A DNA stretch of 64,000 bases from Mycolicibacterium aichiense (lineage in GTDB: Bacteria > Actinomycetota > Actinomycetes > Mycobacteriales > Mycobacteriaceae), in contig NZ_AP022561.1 in the NCBI RefSeq assembly GCF_010726245.1, positions 5,518,001 to 5,582,000 on the forward strand, written 5' to 3'. How positions within the stretch are numbered: position 1 is the first letter of the stretch; each line of letters opens with the position of its first letter. The notes under the pieces were generated by a model that was not told where the DNA came from, did no database searches, and saw nothing but the letters and a program-made list of their open reading frames with translations. Made by a program: the position numbers and the translations under genes. Below, in pieces: positions 60,147 to 64,000 of this stretch.

Positions 60147-60695
60147 TCAGCGAGTACCGATCGTGGCCGGGCCCGGCAACGGGCCGTTGCCCAGGGGCGC
60201 CTGGCTGCCGGAGAGTTGTTGCGCCGGTGTCGTAGCGGTCAGCAGGCCCGGCGCCGTTGCGGGCAGGCCGCCGCTCTGAGCCGACTGCATCAGGCCGAGC
60301 AGCTGCGGCAGGCTCACCGGCAACTTGCACTGCGTGGACATACTCGTCAGCGGCTGCTGAATGGCCTGCAGGTCCTTGGCGGCTTGCGGGTTGGCGTCGA
60401 AGTAACTCTTCAACGCCACCACGGTCTGCGGACCGGCCTGCTGCTGGGAGATCGTCGTCAGCGCCTGATTGGTCTGCGGGTGCGCGTCCAGATAGGTGCC
60501 GGTGTTGGTGGCCACGGTGCCGACTGTCTTGGCGAGCTGACTGGCCGCGCACGGGTCGGGTGCGGCGGTCGCCTCCGACATCGACACCGATGTCGACAGC
60601 GCCAGCAGCGCGGCGCCGCCGGCCGTGGTGGCGGCCAGCACAGCACACAACCCGCGGCGCAGGCCGGCGGTCGCGGAGACGGTGGACGCAGACAT
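60147..60695 (-). CDS. Exported haem-binding (Rv0203-like) protein B
   Basis: 182 residues from ATG 60695, preceded by GAGGAG. Signal peptide to about residue 45 (TSVSMSEATAAPDP). The mature N-terminal 80 residues CAASQLAKTVGTVATNTGTYLDAHPQTNQAL...STQCKLP resemble protein A and the haemophore family, while the C-terminal 70 residues are Gly/Pro/Ala-rich and unlike it. It is transcribed away from mmpL11 across a 278-base gap. Two such genes side by side look like a duplication. Confidence 0.72.
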   Translation of the reverse strand: MSASTVSATAGLRRGLCAVLAATTAGGAALLALSTSVSMSEATAAPDPCAASQLAKTVGTVATNTGTYLDAHPQTNQALTTISQQQAGPQTVVALKSYFDANPQAAKDLQAIQQPLTSMSTQCKLPVSLPQLLGLMQSAQSGGLPATAPGLLTATTPAQQLSGSQAPLGNGPLPGPATIGTR

Positions 60696-60973
60696 GGGGA
60701 CTCCTCGACTTCGCTGACGTTTGAATGACGTCACGCCGCGGCGCAGCATCGCTTCGCCGTCGGCACGGTCCCCGACCCTTGACGTGGTCGGTGGACATCC
60801 TGCCATCGGCAACGGCCGGGCCGCCACTCGTGCGCGGGTAACGAGAGCCTGATCGCCGAGGTCTCAATCCAGCTAAGACCGCGGATCACGACAGGTCAGC
60901 GCACAGGCATCTGCGGTACGCTCGCAGCCACGCAATCCGGGGAGAATGCGGGGAGACAGCCATCCAGCAGTTC
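60696..60973. other. Divergent gap between haem-protein B and mmpL11
   Basis: 278 bases that should hold two promoters. A perfect octamer TGACGTCA lies at 60727-60734. No gene or strong hairpin is seen. No IdeR-like iron box was found by eye. Confidence 0.4.
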
Positions 60974-63913
60974 ATGATGCGCCTCAGCAGCAACCTGCGC
61001 AGATTCCGCTGGCTGGTGTTCACGTGCTGGTTGCTGGCATTGGTGCCGTCGGTATATCTGGCCCTCACCGAGTCCAATCACCTGACCGGTGGTGGCTTCG
61101 ACGTGGCCGGCTCCCAGTCGCTGCATGTGCAGTATCAGCTCGAGGACCATTTCCCCGACCAGGGCGCGTCCCCGCTGGCCTTGGTGGCGGCGCCCCGCGC
61201 CGACGCCAGCTACGCCGACATGAACACCGCCGTCGCGCAGTTGGAGGAGGCGGCCAAGCAGGTCCCCAGCGTCGTGGTGGTGCCCAACCAAGGTCAGCCC
61301 GCACCTGCCCCGGACCGGCCCTACGTGGTGTCGTTGCGGCTGGACTTCAACAACACCGGTGCGGTCGACGTCGCGCGGCAGCTGCGCCAGAAGATCGGTG
61401 TGACCGGCGACCAGCCCGGCCAGATCCAGAACGGCCGGGTCAAGCTGTACGTGATCGGTCAGGGCGCGCTCGGCGCCGCCGCTCAGACCAGCACCAAACA
61501 CGACATCGCCGAGGCCGAGCGATGGAACCTGCCGATCGTTCTGATTGTTCTGCTCGCGGTGTTCGGCTCGCTGGCGGCCGCGGCGGTGCCGCTGCTGCTG
61601 GCGGTGTGCACCGTCGTGGTGACGATGGGCGTGGTCTATCTTCTGTCGACCGTCATGAGCATGTCGGTGTTCGTGACGTCGACGGTGTCGATGTTCGGCA
61701 TCGCGCTGGCCGTCGACTATTCACTGTTCATCCTGATGCGCTACCGCGAGGAACTTCGGGCGGGCCGCGACCCGCAGCAGGCGGCCGATGCGGCGATGGC
61801 CACCTCGGGTCTGGCCGTGTTGCTGTCCGGTCTGACCGTGATCGCCTCGCTGACCGGCATCTACCTGATCAACACACCGGTACTGCGGTCGATGGCCACC
61901 GGCGCGATCCTGGCCGTCGCCGTCGCGGTGCTGACCTCGACGACGTTGACCCCCGCGGTGCTGGCCACGTTCGGCAGACCGGTGGCCCGACGCTCGCCGC
62001 TGCTGCAGTGGTCCCGCCGAGCCGAGGCGACCCAATCGCGGTTCTGGACCCGCTGGGTCGGCGAGGTGATGCGACGGCCATGGCTGTCGGCGCTGGGTGC
62101 CACGGCGGTCCTTCTGCTGATGGCCGCGCCGGCGTTCTCGATGGTGCTCGGCAACAGCATGCAGCGACAGTTCCCGGCCACCCACGAGGTCCGCGGCGGG
62201 GTGGCCGCGGCCGCCCAGGCACTCGGGCCCGGCGCGCTGGGCCCGGTCCGGGTGCTGGTCACCTTTCCGGGCGGCGCGGCCTCCGACCCGAAGAACGCCG
62301 CCGCGCTGGACGCGATCAACACCGAGATCTCGAAGGCGCCCGACGTCGTCTCGGTGTCGACGCCGGTGTTCGCCGACAACAACAGCAGCGCGCTGATCTC
62401 GGCGATCCTGTCGGTGGACCCGGAGGATCTCGCCGCCCGCAATTCGATCGACTGGATGCGCAGCCACCTCACCGCACTGCCCGCGGCGAAGGGCGCGCAG
62501 ATCGACGTCGGCGGCCCGACCGCACTGATCAAGGACTTCGACGACCGGGTCGGGCACACCCAACCGCTGGTGTTCGTGTTCGTCGCGGCGATCGCGTTCG
62601 TGATGCTGCTGATCTCGGTGCGGTCGGTGTTCCTGGCCTTCAAGGGCGTGCTGATGACGGTGCTGTCCGTCGCCGCGGCCTACGGCAGCCTGGTGATGGT
62701 CTTCCAGTGGGGCTGGCTGGAAGAGCTGGGCTTCCATCGGATCACCTCCATCGACTCGACGATCCCGCCGCTGGTGCTGGCGATGACGTTCGGCCTGTCG
62801 ATGGACTACGAGATCTTCCTGCTCACCCGCATCCGGGAGCGCTACGTGCAGGTCGGTGACACCCGCGACGCGGTCGCCTACGGCGTGTCCACCAGTGCCC
62901 GCACGATCACCAGCGCCGCGCTGATCATGATCGCGGTGTTCATCGGGTTCGCATTCGCCGGCATGCCGTTGGTCGCCGAGCTGGGGGTGGCGTGTGCGGT
63001 GGCCATCGCCGTCGACGCCACGATCGTCCGGCTGATCCTGGTGCCTGCGCTGATGGCGATGTTCGACCAATGGAACTGGTGGCTGCCGGCCTGGCTGGCC
63101 CGGATCCTGCCGTCGGTCGACTTTGAGAAGCCGCTGCCCAAGGTCGACCTCGGCGACCTCGTCGTCATCCCCGACGACATCTCGTCGCTGGTGCCGCCGA
63201 CCGCTGATCTGAAGATGGTGGTCAAGGGTGCGGCCAAGCTGAAGACCCTGGCCCCGGACGCGGTCAGCGTGGCCGATCCGCTGGCGTTCACCGGATGCAG
63301 CGAGCTGGCGGGCAAGGTCAAGGGCAGTGACGACGCCCGCGCCCGACCGGTGCGCATCGGCCCGGGCGGCACTTCGACGGTCAAGCTGATCCGCGGTTAC
63401 CGCAGTGCCAGGACGTCGACGCCGCGGCCGGTGCATCCGGTCACGATGTGGCGGGGCCGGCTCGCGATCGCCCTGGACGCGTTGGAGACCGGGGCCGCCG
63501 ACGACATGCATGGCGGCGTGGAGCGTCTCAGCCCGGTGGAGACCACCCACGTCCAGTTGCCGACCGGTGACCGGTTGCAGATCCCGACGTGTGCAGAGAC
63601 GCTGCGCATGCAGGCGTTTCTGATCATGTGCCGCAACAGCCGGTCGGATTTCGCCGAGTTCGCCGACCTGGTCGGCGGGATGGATACCGAGACCGCCGCG
63701 GTGGTACTCGCAGGGATGGACCGGTATTACTGTTCTGGACAACCTAAGCGACAATGGGTGGCGACTCAGCTGGTCCGCCGGCTGGCCGACCCCGACCCGT
63801 CCGATCTCGGCGACGACGAGCGGTGGGCTGGGCCGGAGGGGGCCGCCGAATGGGAGCGGATCAGGCAGCGTTGCCTTGCGGTGGCGGTGGCGATCCTGGA
63901 GGAGGCGAGGTGA
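60974..63913 (+). CDS. mmpL11: RND-family lipid transporter MmpL11
   Basis: 979 residues from ATG 60974 (ATG 60977 also possible). Two transmembrane blocks and two periplasmic domains follow the MmpL plan, with proton-relay pairs in ALAVDYSLFILMRYREEL and GLSMDYEIFLLTRIRERY. A long cytoplasmic tail of about 280 residues ends the protein. In M. tuberculosis MmpL11 exports mycolate-containing wax esters and long-chain triacylglycerols and takes part in haem uptake. The neighbours (haem-binding proteins and the Rv0201c-like gene) agree with Rv0202c. Confidence 0.93.
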   Translation: MMRLSSNLRRFRWLVFTCWLLALVPSVYLALTESNHLTGGGFDVAGSQSLHVQYQLEDHFPDQGASPLALVAAPRADASYADMNTAVAQLEEAAKQVPSVVVVPNQGQPAPAPDRPYVVSLRLDFNNTGAVDVARQLRQKIGVTGDQPGQIQNGRVKLYVIGQGALGAAAQTSTKHDIAEAERWNLPIVLIVLLAVFGSLAAAAVPLLLAVCTVVVTMGVVYLLSTVMSMSVFVTSTVSMFGIALAVDYSLFILMRYREELRAGRDPQQAADAAMATSGLAVLLSGLTVIASLTGIYLINTPVLRSMATGAILAVAVAVLTSTTLTPAVLATFGRPVARRSPLLQWSRRAEATQSRFWTRWVGEVMRRPWLSALGATAVLLLMAAPAFSMVLGNSMQRQFPATHEVRGGVAAAAQALGPGALGPVRVLVTFPGGAASDPKNAAALDAINTEISKAPDVVSVSTPVFADNNSSALISAILSVDPEDLAARNSIDWMRSHLTALPAAKGAQIDVGGPTALIKDFDDRVGHTQPLVFVFVAAIAFVMLLISVRSVFLAFKGVLMTVLSVAAAYGSLVMVFQWGWLEELGFHRITSIDSTIPPLVLAMTFGLSMDYEIFLLTRIRERYVQVGDTRDAVAYGVSTSARTITSAALIMIAVFIGFAFAGMPLVAELGVACAVAIAVDATIVRLILVPALMAMFDQWNWWLPAWLARILPSVDFEKPLPKVDLGDLVVIPDDISSLVPPTADLKMVVKGAAKLKTLAPDAVSVADPLAFTGCSELAGKVKGSDDARARPVRIGPGGTSTVKLIRGYRSARTSTPRPVHPVTMWRGRLAIALDALETGAADDMHGGVERLSPVETTHVQLPTGDRLQIPTCAETLRMQAFLIMCRNSRSDFAEFADLVGGMDTETAAVVLAGMDRYYCSGQPKRQWVATQLVRRLADPDPSDLGDDERWAGPEGAAEWERIRQRCLAVAVAILEEAR

Positions 63914-64000
63914 CGGTGGCAGCGGAACGCGATGCCGCACCGGCCGCGCAAACTTTCATCGACCCCCGTCCTGTCGAGTTCTGGCCAACGGCCTCCATCC
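63910..64000 (+). CDS. Start of an Rv0201c-like gene (cut by window end)
   Basis: A GTG at 63910 overlaps the mmpL11 stop (GTGA), and the frame stays open to the window edge, giving TVAAERDAAPAAQTFIDPRP and onward. In M. tuberculosis Rv0201c, of unknown function, follows mmpL11 in this way. Only 30 codons are visible, so no domain can be named. Confidence 0.6.
   Translation, partial: MTVAAERDAAPAAQTFIDPRPVEFWPTASI

Noticed and set aside
60727..60734. TGACGTCA as a specific regulator site
   Set aside because: An eight-base palindrome alone is too short to claim; kept only as a note in the gap entry.
61721..63940. 739-residue minus-strand frame opposite mmpL11
   Set aside because: Shadow of the high-GC third position of mmpL11; composition rich in Arg/His/Gln with no domain.
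1..64000. tRNA, rRNA, CRISPR, IS or prophage genes
   Set aside because: No transposase or integrase motifs, regularly spaced repeats or tRNA-like cloverleaf were seen; the GC-rich coding pattern is continuous.

Overview
The window is high-GC actinobacterial DNA that I read as a chromosomal segment of a mycobacterium, most likely a rapid-growing Mycolicibacterium-type species. This rests on an MmpL3/MmpL11 locus, a PGRS Gly/Ala repeat protein, a wax-ester-synthase/DGAT enzyme, many FadE/FadD/EchA-type lipid enzymes and a perfect match to the KstR operator consensus. I place 53 protein genes, two of them cut by the window edges. I see no tRNA, rRNA, CRISPR array, insertion sequence or phage gene.

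Layout. 1-1130: 5' part of a secreted PGRS-repeat protein on the minus strand. 1404-4494: thioesterase and two acyl-CoA dehydrogenases, convergent with a crotonase (4509-5291). 5381-10028: acyltransferase, FadD12-like acyl-CoA synthetase, LipO-like esterase and DUF4436 membrane protein, in the same order as the Rv1428c-Rv1426c block of M. tuberculosis, with a KstR box in front. 10025-12697: WS/DGAT and a second esterase. 12827-15552: GH6 glycosidase divergent from an amidohydrolase. 15583-21844: a Baeyer-Villiger monooxygenase plus alcohol dehydrogenase, divergent from an esterase and two acyl-CoA dehydrogenases. Together these could take an alcohol through ketone and ester to acyl-CoA.

21877-32272: eleven minus-strand genes, mostly joined by 4-base ATGA/GTGA overlaps, coding for an ABC importer with two substrate-binding proteins, an Atz/Trz-type deaminase, a hydantoinase, a nitrilase-family amidase, an M20 carbamoylase, an isolated allophanate-hydrolase C-terminal-type domain and a GntR regulator. 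It looks like an uptake and ring-opening pathway for a nitrogen heterocycle and is the strongest candidate for an undescribed catabolic system. 32397-40551: an amidohydrolase, a CoA-transferase, and a MaoC / acyl-CoA dehydrogenase / GntR-UTRA / crotonase / acyl-CoA synthetase set that resembles a complete beta-oxidation module for an unusual acid.

40603-64000: a second DUF4436 protein, pckA, two GTPase-like proteins with degenerate P-loops, trmB, a NYN-domain protein and mmpL3, then a 1286-residue secreted repeat protein, a PerM-type permease, a YbhN-like membrane protein, a DUF3054 protein, a PrrA/PrrB-like two-component system, two Rv0203-like haem-binding exported proteins, mmpL11 and the start of an Rv0201c-like gene. 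Apart from the repeat protein, DUF3054 protein and two-component system, this follows the M. tuberculosis Rv0211-Rv0201c order.

No gene-free stretch exceeds about 280 bases. Rv names and family assignments come from memory of the families, not from a search.
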